A stretch of DNA of 64,000 bases, taken from NCBI GenBank assembly GCA_022775005.1, contig JALFJR010000061.1, positions 19,943-83,942 of the forward strand, in the 5' to 3' direction. The position numbers and the translations under genes were made by a program. Under the pieces are notes generated by a model. The model ran no database searches, was not told where the DNA came from, and saw nothing but the letters and a program-made list of their open reading frames with translations. The stretch is from Parabacteroides sp. Lineage in GTDB: Bacteria > Bacteroidota > Bacteroidia > Bacteroidales > Tannerellaceae. Shown piece after piece: positions 40,421 to 50,296 of the stretch (the first letter of the stretch is position 1; each line of letters begins with the position of its first letter).

Positions 40421-42754
40421 TTAATTGTTCATCGAATATGGCTTGTCTGAGCCGCAGAACTGCCTGTTTTTGTTGGGTTTAGCAGTCATCTCAAAGCTCA
40501 GAACGCCACCTTGCATAATTTCCTCTTGGGTGATGTAACCTTTGGTGTGAATTTTTCCGTTCAAGCGCACGGATTTCACATATCTATTCTTGTCGCTCAC
40601 TTTTTCCGCCCGGATCTCAAAATCTTTTCCATTCTCTAAGGAGATTTTGAGGTAAGGCAGATAGGGAGCTCCCAATACATATTGATCTGTGCCCGGACAA
40701 ACCGGATAAAAACCCATCGCTGAGAAAATATACCAAGCCGACATCTGACCGCAATCGTCGTTGCCGCACAAGCCATCAATATTGTTGCGATACATTTTGT
40801 TCATAATCTCTCGCTGCCAGTATTGCGTTTTCCAAGGCTGAGAGGTCCACGCATAGAGGAACGGAATGTGATGGCTCGGCTCGTTACCTTGCACATAGCC
40901 GCCTAACAGCCCCTCCTTTGTCACATCTTCTGTCTCGGCGAAGAATGCGTCTGGAAGATGCATGGTGAAGAGTGAATCCAATTTGGCAATAAACGAGGCT
41001 TCCCCACCCATCATTTGCATCAGTCCGTTGACATCTTGCGGAACATAGAAGGAGTAATTAAGCGCATTGCCCTCGATAAAGCCTTCTCCATGGGTACTTA
41101 ACAAACTAAACGGAGTCTTGAACGCACCCTTATTGTTCCGGGGGCGTGCATATCCAATAGCCGGATCAAACACGTGGGTATAATTGGCTGCCCGTTGCTT
41201 GTAGCGGTTGGCTACCTTCTCATTTCCGCAGCGAAGGGCGGTTTGATAGATCGTCCAATCGTCATAGGCATATTCCAAGGTCAATGAGCCGGCACTTCCA
41301 CTTCGCTCCAAGGGCACATAACCCTTCTCCATGTACTCTTTTGTCCCTTCATAATAAGGTATCGTCGAGCTGCTGATCATCGCCTGCAAGGCTTTTTCCT
41401 TGTCGATGGGAAGCCCTTTGGCAATTGCGTCCGCCAAGACGGAAACCGAATGATACCCGATCATGCACCAGTTCTCATTGGCCATGTGGCTCCAGATGGG
41501 TAGGGCGTGGTGCACGCTTTGTGCGCAATGTTGCAACATGCTTTGTGCGATGTCGGTATTGACTTGGCGATTGATGAGGTTGAACAGCGGATGCAACGCC
41601 CGATAGGTGTCCCACACCGAGAAGACAGTGTAGTTGGTAAACCCGTCGGCCTGATGGATGTTGTGATCCAAGCCTCTGTACTGACCATCCACATCCATAT
41701 AGACGCAGGGGTTGATCATGGTGTGGTAGAGCGAAGTGTAAAGCATCGCTAACTGATCGTCACTTCCTTTTGCGTCGATCGCGGAAAGCGCTTGCTCCCA
41801 GCGTTTGGCTGCTTGGGCCGCCAATTGATCGAAAGAGAAGGAGGCGGCCTCGGCCTGCAAGTTCTTCAAGGCACCGGCAGTGCTTACACCTGACAAAGCT
41901 ACCTTCACCTCTAACTCGCTGCCCGCTTTTGGGTCGAAATCGAAATAGGTTACTAACTTTCGTCCGCCCATGTCGGGAAAGTTATGGGTCATATCGAATT
42001 TTCCATAGCCCCCTTTGTAATCCACTTTCCCTTTCTCCACACAACCATATTGCTGAATGGGTTTGGAGAAACTGATGGCAAAGTAGGTGTAATTGACTCT
42101 TGCCCAGCCGTTCGTAATGCGGTAACCGGTCAATAGTGTGTCGTTCTCCACACGAAGTTGTGTCCACAACACCTTCCCATCATAATTATAGATGCCATGA
42201 ATCAAATCAAGAATGAGGTGCTGTTTGTCACTTTGCTTAGGATAGGTATATTTATGTACACCTACACGTTGCGTAGTGGTCAATTGGGCCTTGATGCCGT
42301 AATCGGCCAAGGTCACCTCGTAATAGCCCGGTTTCGCTGTCTCTGTTTCGTGTGCGTAGCGAGAGCGATAACCCCCGTCGGGATTGTCGGCTGTTCCGGG
42401 GTTTAATTGCAAGGTGCCGACTGTCGGCATAATCAGCAGATCTCCTAAATCAGAGTGGCCCGTACCGCTAAAATGGGTGTGACTAAATCCGACAATACTG
42501 CTATCTTTATATTGGTAGCCGGCACAGTAGGCATAGACACCGGGTTGGTATTTTCCATCTATATTGTGGGGAATCGTATCGGTGTCCGGACTCAATTGGA
42601 TGAGGCCGAAAGGTTGACAGGCACCGGGGAACGTATGCCCCATGCCATTTGTCCCGATGATCGGATTGACCCGGTCAATGGTTGATTGTGCGGCCAAATG
42701 AAGTGCCGCGCAGAACCATAAGAGAACGCCACCAATGATTTTTGTTGAGTGCAT
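40421..42754 (-). CDS. GH92 family alpha-mannosidase
   Basis: A 777-residue exported glycosidase. A signal peptide (ending HLAAQ near residue 22) precedes the GH92 beginning DRVNPIIGTNGMGHTFPGACQPFGLIQLSPDTD. The (alpha/alpha)6 domain shows typical GH92 segments: FSVWDTYRALHPLF, VQGNEPSHHIPFLYAWTSQPWKTQ and GLCGNDDCGQMSAWYIFSAMGFYPVCPG. GH92 enzymes are calcium-dependent exo-mannosidases, mostly alpha-1,2, acting on host or yeast mannans and N-glycans. A -7 element TAATTTTG is at 42787-42780. The hybrid two-component regulator upstream on the same strand is a likely control gene. Confidence 0.95.
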   Translation of the reverse strand: MHSTKIIGGVLLWFCAALHLAAQSTIDRVNPIIGTNGMGHTFPGACQPFGLIQLSPDTDTIPHNIDGKYQPGVYAYCAGYQYKDSSIVGFSHTHFSGTGHSDLGDLLIMPTVGTLQLNPGTADNPDGGYRSRYAHETETAKPGYYEVTLADYGIKAQLTTTQRVGVHKYTYPKQSDKQHLILDLIHGIYNYDGKVLWTQLRVENDTLLTGYRITNGWARVNYTYFAISFSKPIQQYGCVEKGKVDYKGGYGKFDMTHNFPDMGGRKLVTYFDFDPKAGSELEVKVALSGVSTAGALKNLQAEAASFSFDQLAAQAAKRWEQALSAIDAKGSDDQLAMLYTSLYHTMINPCVYMDVDGQYRGLDHNIHQADGFTNYTVFSVWDTYRALHPLFNLINRQVNTDIAQSMLQHCAQSVHHALPIWSHMANENWCMIGYHSVSVLADAIAKGLPIDKEKALQAMISSSTIPYYEGTKEYMEKGYVPLERSGSAGSLTLEYAYDDWTIYQTALRCGNEKVANRYKQRAANYTHVFDPAIGYARPRNNKGAFKTPFSLLSTHGEGFIEGNALNYSFYVPQDVNGLMQMMGGEASFIAKLDSLFTMHLPDAFFAETEDVTKEGLLGGYVQGNEPSHHIPFLYAWTSQPWKTQYWQREIMNKMYRNNIDGLCGNDDCGQMSAWYIFSAMGFYPVCPGTDQYVLGAPYLPYLKISLENGKDFEIRAEKVSDKNRYVKSVRLNGKIHTKGYITQEEIMQGGVLSFEMTAKPNKNRQFCGSDKPYSMNN

Positions 42755-42779
42755 TGTTATTATTTCTTTTTTGCGGTTG

Positions 42780-42787
42780 CAAAATTA
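42780..42787 (-). promoter_or_regulatory. -7 element of the GH92 gene
   Basis: TAATTTTG on the minus strand, 26 nt before the GH92 ATG. No clear -33 was found. Confidence 0.45.
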
Positions 42788-42882
42788 GATTATTCAGCAG
42801 GCTTTTTGAGTGCCTTATTTAGCATAAAAGGTGCCTTTATTTACCACAGTCAATATAGTGTACTCTTTTGTTGAATTGAAAA

Positions 42883-45800
42883 TCACGCTGTTGATGAGTC
42901 TGTTGCCGCTTTAAGGCGGTAATCACTTGGGGTAAGGTTGAATTTGCGGGCAAATTCTCGATAGAAATAGGATTTGCTGCTTACTCCCACTTCGAAGATG
43001 ATTTCTTGCACGCTCATATTGGTGTTTACTAACAGCTGTGCAGCGTAATTAAAGCGATAGGCTTTGATGAAATCGCTCGGCGTTGTACCAGTAATCCGCT
43101 TGAATCGGCGCGAGAACATGCGACTGCTCATGTGCAGTTCGTTGGCAATCCAATCCGGCCCGAATCCTTCCTCCTTGATGTGTTGCTTCACCAAGTCATT
43201 GACCGATTCGATGAAGGCCTTGTCTTCTTGGTGCAACAATTGACCCTCATTGACTTGGTATGCACTTTCTGGAGAGTAGAAGTAGTCCTTCATCTCTTGC
43301 TGGTTTTGCATGAGGCGATCAACCACCGAATGCAACACTTCGGGTGAGAACGGTTTTGTCAGATAGGCATTGGCCCCTCGTTGCAATCCTTCCGCCTGTT
43401 CTTTCTCTGAAATTTTAGCGGAGACAATAATCAATGGAATATGTTTGGTGAATCGATCCTCCTTCAACTGATCGATTAGTTCTAAGCCATTGATGCCGGG
43501 CATCATCAGGTCGGTGATGATCAGGTTGGGCGTTTGCTTGTGGATCAGCTCCAGCGCCTCTTCTCCAGTGAAGGCTTGCGCCACCTGATATGCGTCTGAA
43601 AGAGCCTGGGTCATTAGCCAGACGATGTCTTTGTGATCATCCACCACTAAGATCAGCGGTTTGGAGGGATCATGCTTGGCTGGATGATGTCCCTTGGGCA
43701 CGGCCATCTCATGGCGTTCCAATGACGCTGGATTCGGATCTGTTGTGGATGGGAGAAATTTCGACGTTTCTTGGGTAACGGTTAACATCGGCAGGCGGAC
43801 GATGAACTCCGCATACGCCCCCTCCTCACTTCGTACTTCAATCTGCCCACTCAGAGTCTGCACCAAACTGTGGCAGATGAACAGCCCCAACCCATGTCGG
43901 GCGGTTCCCGATTGCTGCTCACCCTCTAAAGAGCCAATGATGCTGTATCGATTGAACAGGTTTTTTCGATCGGTTTGTCGTATGCCTTGCCCCGTATTAT
44001 AGACGCTTAACCATAGGTGTTCGTCTCGTATTTCCACCTTAACTTGCACTTTTCCTCCACGATGGCTGTATTTGAAAGCATTAGAGAGGAGATTCGTGAC
44101 GATTTTCTTGAAATAGAGAGGATCAGTTGGCCATAGCAATGCTTCCGGTTGGTTGAGTGTAAATTGGACCTGCTGTTGTTCGGCCAACGATTGGAACCAT
44201 TGGTATTGCTTCTGTAGGAGCTGAGAGATGGAAACGGGTTGGATTTGCGCCTGGCTAAACCCTTCGTCTTCCGCCTTGCGGAAATCCAAGATCTCTTGGA
44301 TCAGCTCGTTCAACTCTGCCACATTGTCTCGAAGCACTGCGCTGTATTTCTGCAACTCTGGATGCTGTTGCTCGTTGGCATAACGGTGGATATAGTTGTC
44401 CACTCCATTGATCAATGTTAGTGGGGAGCAAAGTTCATGCGTGATGTGCGTGAAGAAGTTCAGCTTCGCTTTGTAGAGCTTCTCCTTTTGCTCCTCACGC
44501 AGTTGATGCGCCAAGGCAATCTGCTTCTGGCGATACCGTCGCCTGATTAAGAAAAAGCAAAGGCCAATGAGCAACAGGCTGATCACCACATAACCGATGA
44601 TGGCTAACGTGCTTCGATAGAAGGGCGGTAGCGCATGGATTGGGAGGGTCAGCTCCTGGATGCTCGCCTCGCTGACGTCTGTCCGATAACGCACGTGTAG
44701 CAGGTAGTGGCCCGATGGCAGGTTGCTTAACTCAATCTTGTTGTTGCGTTGCAGGTCATACCAAAAATTGTCAAATCCCTCTAATTGAAAGGAGAAGGCA
44801 CCTTCCTCCCGGTGGATGTAGTCGGGAACGGCCATGGTCAGCGTCAGCATTTGCACATCGCTGGGCACAGTAATCCCTCGTTGGCTTAGCTCCTTGTTTA
44901 AAGGAATCACTTGATTGTCCATACGCACCTCGAAGAGCGCCAATTGAGTCGGTTTGTCGGGAGCTTTTTCGGTTTGCGGATTGACCCACATTAAGCCGTT
45001 TACCCCTCCAAAGAAGAGCCTGCCGCTGTAGGGGCATTCCCAATAGGCATCGTCGCTAAATTCCTCCATGGTCAAAGCCGGTATTTGATAGGTGGAGATC
45101 AGTTGATTGACCGGATTGTATTTGGCCAATCCTTTGTTCGTGCTCAACCAAACAGGACCGTTCGACTCCTGCAAGATGCCATGAATCATAGTACTGATCT
45201 CACGGCGATTGTGCTCCACGGGATAAATCTGAAGCTGTTTTCCCTGATAGCTTGCTTTCAAAAGTCCTGAGCTACTCCCGATGAGCAGGGTGTTGTCTGT
45301 GGCAAGTTTAACAGAAAGAATATCGCCAATGGCCAAATGCTCGCTGTTGATCTCTTGCAAGAAGGTATATTTCCCGCTGTTTAGGTTGTAGCTGATGAGT
45401 CCATAGCCTCTTCGACTGCCCAACAGGAAGATGGAGTCGTTCATCTGCACCATGTCTTGTATCTCGTTGCAGGGGTTGGCGTCTTTGTGGAAAGAGACCG
45501 TCTGCAGGGAGGTGATCTCCGGTTGGCCGTCTGCGATGCGCAAGGTGACTTCATAGAGGCCGTTGGTTGTGGAGGAGAGCCACAGTGTACTGTCGTTTAA
45601 CTCGATGATACGGTGGATGTTAGCGATTGAAATACTCCCTTTCGGTTGCTTGGGCTGATAGATCCGTTGCGTTTTACGTGCGAAGTAGCAAAAACCCGGC
45701 TCCTCTGTGCCAATCCAGATATAAGGATGGAAACGACTCTCTTTAAAGCAATAGACCCGGTCGTGCGTCAGGCCATCAGCCGTAGTGAATTGAGTGACTG

Positions 45801-46941
45801 CGGAGGCTGGGATGGGCTGGTCTGCATAACGCTCATAGTGCTCGATACGCACAATACCATCTCCTTTTGTGCCAAACCATAAGGATCCCTCCCTGTCCGT
45901 CAGTAACGACCGGATGGGATTATGCAAGGGAATGGGCAAGTTGCTCTGTAGGATGCTGCCAAAGCGGGCAGGCTTGTCGTAGATCATCTGGATGCCTTGG
46001 CCATCCGTGCCAATCCAATAAATTTCCTGTTGTTGATCGACCATGCTCCAGAATATGCCTAACCCGGCATCCATCGGTTCTGCCGGTTGTTGGATATCCA
46101 CGATCTTGCCCCAGCGAAAAGCCACATAAACTGAGGACTGGAAGGTCGAGATGCGTACGATATCTCCATATTTATCCCATAGGCCCCTGAGATCGGCCAG
46201 CCAGGTTTTCTCTTTTCCGTCGAGGGAGCTGCGGTAGAGTTGCTCCTCTCCATCCACGATAAAAAGCGTGGAATCCTCACGGAAAGCGATACGCAATCCC
46301 TGCTCATGGAAAGGAAATCTCTCTATCTTTAGTGTGCACCCTGTCTCATCAGATTGAGGAGTTAACCGCATGATGCCTCCAGAGGTTAAAAGCAGGTTGA
46401 AACTGCCATCTTCGTTGTCATACAGGGCTGCGATCTGTTGTGGCGAGACCCCGTAGAGCGGCAAATCTTTGAGCTGTCTGTTTGTGGGATCATAACAGGT
46501 GATCTGGTCTTCCCGGCAGATAGCCAGCATTGCGCCTTGGCGATTGGTCGCCATGAGCGTGCAGTCGATATATCCGGGGAATGCCGCCGTTACCCGTCGT
46601 TCCTTCAAAGAGAATTTATTGAAACCCAGCGAGGTTGAAATCCATAGATAGCCAGGCTCTGCATCTGCAATACGTAGGATGATGTTGCTGCACAGAGAAT
46701 TCTTGTAGTTTAATTCGAAGCGATAAACATAGATGTCTTTCCCGTTATAGAGGTTCAAGCCATCGTAGGTGCCAATCCATAAGTAGCCTTGCAGATCCTG
46801 GTGCATGCAGATCACGGCGTTGTTGGAAAGCTCGCTTAGGTCTAATTTATGCAACGAGGGCGCGCCCTTCACCGAAGTGAAAGTTCCAAGGATGCCGCTG
46901 TAAAGCGTGAGAAGAAATAAGATGAACACCGTTCGTTTCAT
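42883..46941 (-). CDS. Hybrid two-component system sensor/AraC regulator (HTCS)
   Basis: A 1352-residue single-chain signalling protein. After a signal peptide come Reg_prop beta-propeller repeats (for example LQGYLWIGTYDGLNLYNG, GSLWFGTKGDGIVRI, GPVWLSTNKGLAKYNP) to about 700. A Y_Y_Y domain (FSFQLEGFDNFWYDLQ) and one membrane helix (STLAIIGYVVISLLLIGLCFFLI) follow. The cytoplasmic part has HisKA with FFTHITHELCSPLTLING, HATPase (LLSNAFKYSHRGGKV, GLGLFICHSLV), a receiver domain (LIITDLMMPGINGLELID) and an AraC DNA-binding domain (FNYAAQLLVNTNMSVQEIIFEVGVSSKSYFYREF). HTCS proteins sense glycan breakdown products in the periplasm and induce polysaccharide-use genes. The adjacent GH92 gene is the obvious target. 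Confidence 0.96.
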   Translation of the reverse strand: MKRTVFILFLLTLYSGILGTFTSVKGAPSLHKLDLSELSNNAVICMHQDLQGYLWIGTYDGLNLYNGKDIYVYRFELNYKNSLCSNIILRIADAEPGYLWISTSLGFNKFSLKERRVTAAFPGYIDCTLMATNRQGAMLAICREDQITCYDPTNRQLKDLPLYGVSPQQIAALYDNEDGSFNLLLTSGGIMRLTPQSDETGCTLKIERFPFHEQGLRIAFREDSTLFIVDGEEQLYRSSLDGKEKTWLADLRGLWDKYGDIVRISTFQSSVYVAFRWGKIVDIQQPAEPMDAGLGIFWSMVDQQQEIYWIGTDGQGIQMIYDKPARFGSILQSNLPIPLHNPIRSLLTDREGSLWFGTKGDGIVRIEHYERYADQPIPASAVTQFTTADGLTHDRVYCFKESRFHPYIWIGTEEPGFCYFARKTQRIYQPKQPKGSISIANIHRIIELNDSTLWLSSTTNGLYEVTLRIADGQPEITSLQTVSFHKDANPCNEIQDMVQMNDSIFLLGSRRGYGLISYNLNSGKYTFLQEINSEHLAIGDILSVKLATDNTLLIGSSSGLLKASYQGKQLQIYPVEHNRREISTMIHGILQESNGPVWLSTNKGLAKYNPVNQLISTYQIPALTMEEFSDDAYWECPYSGRLFFGGVNGLMWVNPQTEKAPDKPTQLALFEVRMDNQVIPLNKELSQRGITVPSDVQMLTLTMAVPDYIHREEGAFSFQLEGFDNFWYDLQRNNKIELSNLPSGHYLLHVRYRTDVSEASIQELTLPIHALPPFYRSTLAIIGYVVISLLLIGLCFFLIRRRYRQKQIALAHQLREEQKEKLYKAKLNFFTHITHELCSPLTLINGVDNYIHRYANEQQHPELQKYSAVLRDNVAELNELIQEILDFRKAEDEGFSQAQIQPVSISQLLQKQYQWFQSLAEQQQVQFTLNQPEALLWPTDPLYFKKIVTNLLSNAFKYSHRGGKVQVKVEIRDEHLWLSVYNTGQGIRQTDRKNLFNRYSIIGSLEGEQQSGTARHGLGLFICHSLVQTLSGQIEVRSEEGAYAEFIVRLPMLTVTQETSKFLPSTTDPNPASLERHEMAVPKGHHPAKHDPSKPLILVVDDHKDIVWLMTQALSDAYQVAQAFTGEEALELIHKQTPNLIITDLMMPGINGLELIDQLKEDRFTKHIPLIIVSAKISEKEQAEGLQRGANAYLTKPFSPEVLHSVVDRLMQNQQEMKDYFYSPESAYQVNEGQLLHQEDKAFIESVNDLVKQHIKEEGFGPDWIANELHMSSRMFSRRFKRITGTTPSDFIKAYRFNYAAQLLVNTNMSVQEIIFEVGVSSKSYFYREFARKFNLTPSDYRLKAATDSSTA

Positions 46942-47204
46942 GTGCTTTTCAGTATAAAGACTCTTTAATGAGGTCTCGCAGGCACAAAAGTACGAAAAAA
47001 ACAGGCTGAGTTGTCATTTTCCCTTTTGAATTATCGTTTTTTTGAAGCCACTTTCCGCCTAAATCGAAGTTGAGCGTGCTGTTGAGCATGGTTGGCTCAT
47101 CGAGTCGGTTTAAATGAGCTATTGAGCGGGCTCATGGAGGGTTTTGAGCCGGTTTATTTTGTGCCGTTGGGATGGCATGATGATATAAGTTTTCAGGCCT
47201 CGTA
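46942..47204. other. HTCS upstream region with -7 element and repeated motifs
   Basis: Intergenic. A -7-like TACTTTTG (46992-46985, minus strand) lies about 45 nt before the HTCS start. Further upstream, GAG(T/C)CGGTTTA occurs at 47102 and 47146, 44 bp apart, among several GAGC/GCTC inverted pairs. No gene is visible. Confidence 0.45.
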
Positions 47205-47410
47205 GGGAAAAGTGTTAACTCGTAACTGCGAAATTTTTTGCTTTTACATCTCTTCTTTTTCTTTATTGTATAAAGATTATATTAAATATATAATATAATA
47301 ATATTATTATATATACTAATTAATATATAATATAGGTATAACCTATCTATATGCTTCAACTCGCAAGCGGAGAGGCGAAAATTCATGGGGTTACGGGTTA
47401 ACAGTTAACG
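47205..47410. mobile_element. MITE-like AT-rich element with inverted ends
   Basis: TGTTAACTCGTAAC (47213-47226) and its near-complement GTTACGGGTTAACA (47390-47403) match at 13 of 14 positions and frame about 190 bp. The resemblance extends weakly inwards to about 29 nt. The interior is extremely AT-rich and includes the palindrome TATATAATAATATTATTATATA. There is no coding frame. It abuts the 3' end of the TPR gene. A small non-autonomous transposable element or a decayed insertion is the likely explanation. Confidence 0.5.
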
Positions 47411-47419
47411 CCCTCTTCT

Positions 47420-47683
47420 TTACTGGTTGTACATATCCTTGTTGTAGAAGTCAAGAATGCGAATAGCCATGTTGTAGGCTTGTTGTGCGGGACTCTCCGG
47501 ATTGAGGGCAATGGCCTCCAAGTAGTCGTTGAGGGCCAACCGGGTCTCTCCCATTTTGTAATAGGCCTTTCCTCGTAAATACCAAGCCTCGTCATCAGTG
47601 GGGTGTGCAGCCAGATGTTCATTAAGAAAATGGATCGCCTCCTCGCTTTTTCCCGCTTGAATCCATTGTTTAATTTGCTCCAT
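47420..47683 (-). CDS. Small TPR protein
   Basis: An 87-residue protein consisting almost only of tetratricopeptide repeats: IKQWIQAGKSEEAIHFLNEHLAAHPTDDEAWYLRGKAYYKMGETRLALNDYLEAIALNPESPAQQAYN. There is no signal peptide, so it is probably cytoplasmic and mediates protein-protein contacts. The larger ORF-track frame 47398..47766 on the same strand is a shifted reading of this region and lacks the TPR pattern. It is transcribed divergently from topA, with the AT-rich element just beyond its stop codon. No specific partner can be named. Confidence 0.85.
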   Translation of the reverse strand: MEQIKQWIQAGKSEEAIHFLNEHLAAHPTDDEAWYLRGKAYYKMGETRLALNDYLEAIALNPESPAQQAYNMAIRILDFYNKDMYNQ

Positions 47684-47818
47684 CTCTCATCTTTCAGGTT
47701 CGTTTTCGACCGGCGAAGATACGAACAGAATCTGAGAATCAAGCGCTCATCGGGGTTTATCTGCATGAAAAACGTGTTTTTTTCAATACCTCTTCGTCGT
47801 GGGTGTGAATTATTTGTG

Positions 47819-47826
47819 TATGTTTG
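47819..47826 (+). promoter_or_regulatory. -7 element of topA
   Basis: TATGTTTG, a full match to TAnnTTTG, 30 nt before the ATG at 47857. No good -33 is seen. Confidence 0.55.
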
Positions 47827-47856
47827 CAGCCAATTTCAAAAAAGCGATGATTGATT

Positions 47857-50205
47857 ATGCAAAAGAATCTGGTAATAGTGGAGTCTCCGGCGAAAGCCAA
47901 AACTATTGAGAAATTTCTTGGGGCAGACTATAAGGTAATGTCGAGCTATGGACACATTCGAGATCTGAAAGCCAAGGAGTTTAGTATAGATATTGAACAT
48001 AATTATGCGCCAGAATATACCATACCTGCTGACAAGAAGAAACTGGTCAGTGAGTTGAAGGCAGAAGCGAAGAATGCGGAAATGGTCTGGTTGGCATCCG
48101 ATGAAGACCGTGAGGGAGAAGCTATTTCCTGGCATTTGTCGGAGGTGCTAAATTTAGATCCTAAGTATACCAAGCGCATTGTATTCCACGAGATTACTAA
48201 GAATGCTATCTTGCATGCGATTGAGACACCCCGTTCCATTGATATCAATTTGGTGAATGCGCAGCAGGCGCGTCGAGTGTTAGATCGCATCGTGGGTTTT
48301 GAGCTCTCGCCCGTGCTGTGGCGTAGGGTGAAGCCCTCTCTTTCCGCGGGCCGTGTGCAGTCTGTCGCTGTGCGCTTGATTGTGGAGCGAGAGCGTGAGA
48401 TCAACCATTTCGTGTCGGAACCCGCTTATCGAGTAGTCGCTAATTTCATCTTGCCGGATGGGAAAACCCTGTTGAAGGCAGAGCTGACTCACCGCTTGAA
48501 AACGTTGGAGGAGGCACGTGCTTTCCTGAAGAACTGCCAAAACGCCACGTTCACGATTGATGACATTTCTAAAAAACCGGTCAAGAAGTCGCCTGCGCCT
48601 CCTTTTACCACCTCTACGTTGCAACAGGAGGCTGCACGCAAATTGGGTTTCTCTGTCTCGCAGACGATGATGATCGCACAGCGGCTGTATGAGTCTGGAT
48701 TCATCACCTATATGCGTACCGACTCTGTCAATTTGAGCGACTTGGCGTTAGGAACTGCCAAGGAGACCATTTTAGGCACTTTTGGAGAGCGTTACTATCA
48801 GTTCCGCCGTTATCATACCAAGAGCAAAGGAGCGCAAGAGGCGCATGAGGCGATTCGTCCTACCTATATCAGTCATGAAGAGATTGAGGGTACTGCACAA
48901 GAGAAGCGTCTCTATGAGTTGATTCGTAAACGGGCCATCGCTTGTCAGATGGCAGATGCTGAGTTGGAGCGCACTACTATCTCTATCAGTGTCAGTGGAT
49001 CGACTGAGAAATTTGTGGCAACAGGTGAAGTAATTGTCTTCGATGGCTTCTTGCAGGTATATCGAGAGAGCTTTGACGACGAGAATGAGAAGGAATCAGA
49101 GAATGGCCTTCTGCCGCCTGTCTGTCTGAAGGATCAATTGAGTTATAAGGAAATTACGGCAACAGAGCGTTTTACACAACGCCCCCCACGCTATACCGAG
49201 GCCAGCTTAGTCCGTCGGTTGGAAGAGTTGGGTATTGGCCGTCCTTCTACGTATGCCCCTACGATTCAAACCATTCAGAACAGAGGCTATGTGGAGAAGG
49301 GAGATCGAGAGGGTGTACAGCGTAGTTATCAGGTACTTACTTTGAATAAGCGAGCGCTCAAAGAGACGGTTAAGGAAGAGACTGCCGGTGCTGATCGGGG
49401 CAAATTGATGCCGACCGATATCGGCTTGGTCGTAAACGATTTCTTGATGACCTATTTCCCTGATGTGATGGATTATAATTTCACGGCCAGTGTGGAGAAG
49501 GAGTTTGATGCCATTGCTGAAGGTGAGATGGATTGGACAAACGCAATCGACAAATTCTATAAGGTGTTCCACCCGATCGTGGAGACTACAGCCACTACTC
49601 GCACGGAGCATCGCTTAGGAGAGCGTCTTTTAGGTGTGGATCCGGCTACTGGCGATCCAGTATATGTGAAGATTGGCCGCTTTGGTCCGATGGCGCAGAT
49701 TGGCGATGCGCATGAGTTGGAGGGGAAAGGTCAGAAACCACGCTTTGCGACCTTGCGTAAAGGGCAATCCATTGAGACGATCACCTTGGAGGAGGCTTTG
49801 AAGCTGTTTGAGCTGCCTCGTACGTTGGGTGATTGGGAGGATAAGACGGTAGTGGCTGCCATCGGTCGTTTTGGCCCATTTATCCGTTGGAATTCCAAGT
49901 TCGTCTCCATCCCGAAAGAGTTGGATCCAATGACCATTACGCTGGAGGAGGCAGTTGACTTGATCAAGGCGAAACAAGCGAAAGATGAAAAGAATTTCAT
50001 CAAGGCTTTTGAGGAGGAGCCGGATATGCAGATTCTGAATGGTCGTTTCGGCCCTTATATCTCCTACAAGAAGAAGAACTACCGTATCCCGAAAACAGCG
50101 GAACAGCCAGCTGAGCTGACCTTGGCCGATTGCAAGAAGTTGATCGAGGAGTCGGAAAACAAGCCGGCCGCAGCCAAGAAACGTGCGGTGCGTAAAAAAG
50201 CTTGA
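47857..50205 (+). CDS. topA: DNA topoisomerase I
   Basis: The ORF-track start is a TTG (47851); the ATG at 47857 (MQKNLVIVESPAKAKTIEKFLG) matches the family N-terminus and gives 782 residues. The TOPRIM glutamate is in VESPAKA and the acidic motif in SDEDREGEAISWH (about 86-98). The catalytic tyrosine is in SGFITYMRTDSVNLS (about 285-299). Three C-terminal Topo_C repeats (RFGPYISYKKKNYRIPK and similar GRFGP segments) replace the zinc-finger region of E. coli TopA, and the tail is lysine/alanine rich. It removes negative supercoils. Confidence 0.95.
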   Translation: MQKNLVIVESPAKAKTIEKFLGADYKVMSSYGHIRDLKAKEFSIDIEHNYAPEYTIPADKKKLVSELKAEAKNAEMVWLASDEDREGEAISWHLSEVLNLDPKYTKRIVFHEITKNAILHAIETPRSIDINLVNAQQARRVLDRIVGFELSPVLWRRVKPSLSAGRVQSVAVRLIVEREREINHFVSEPAYRVVANFILPDGKTLLKAELTHRLKTLEEARAFLKNCQNATFTIDDISKKPVKKSPAPPFTTSTLQQEAARKLGFSVSQTMMIAQRLYESGFITYMRTDSVNLSDLALGTAKETILGTFGERYYQFRRYHTKSKGAQEAHEAIRPTYISHEEIEGTAQEKRLYELIRKRAIACQMADAELERTTISISVSGSTEKFVATGEVIVFDGFLQVYRESFDDENEKESENGLLPPVCLKDQLSYKEITATERFTQRPPRYTEASLVRRLEELGIGRPSTYAPTIQTIQNRGYVEKGDREGVQRSYQVLTLNKRALKETVKEETAGADRGKLMPTDIGLVVNDFLMTYFPDVMDYNFTASVEKEFDAIAEGEMDWTNAIDKFYKVFHPIVETTATTRTEHRLGERLLGVDPATGDPVYVKIGRFGPMAQIGDAHELEGKGQKPRFATLRKGQSIETITLEEALKLFELPRTLGDWEDKTVVAAIGRFGPFIRWNSKFVSIPKELDPMTITLEEAVDLIKAKQAKDEKNFIKAFEEEPDMQILNGRFGPYISYKKKNYRIPKTAEQPAELTLADCKKLIEESENKPAAAKKRAVRKKA

Positions 50206-50296
50206 TTCGACTCGGGTCAGGACAAATTGTCAGTCATTCTGTCGTTGTTTGACCGATGATGGCTGTAAAAATGGCGGAATTGTCCTGTTGATGCCG

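Noticed and set aside
46942-47420. CRISPR-like array or origin in the AT-rich gap
   Set aside because: There are no regular repeat-spacer units and no DnaA-box cluster; inverted ends fit a MITE-like element better.
47398-47766. 122-aa minus-strand ORF over the TPR gene
   Set aside because: It is a frame-shifted reading of the TPR gene; the 87-aa frame has the clear TPR pattern and an ATG start.
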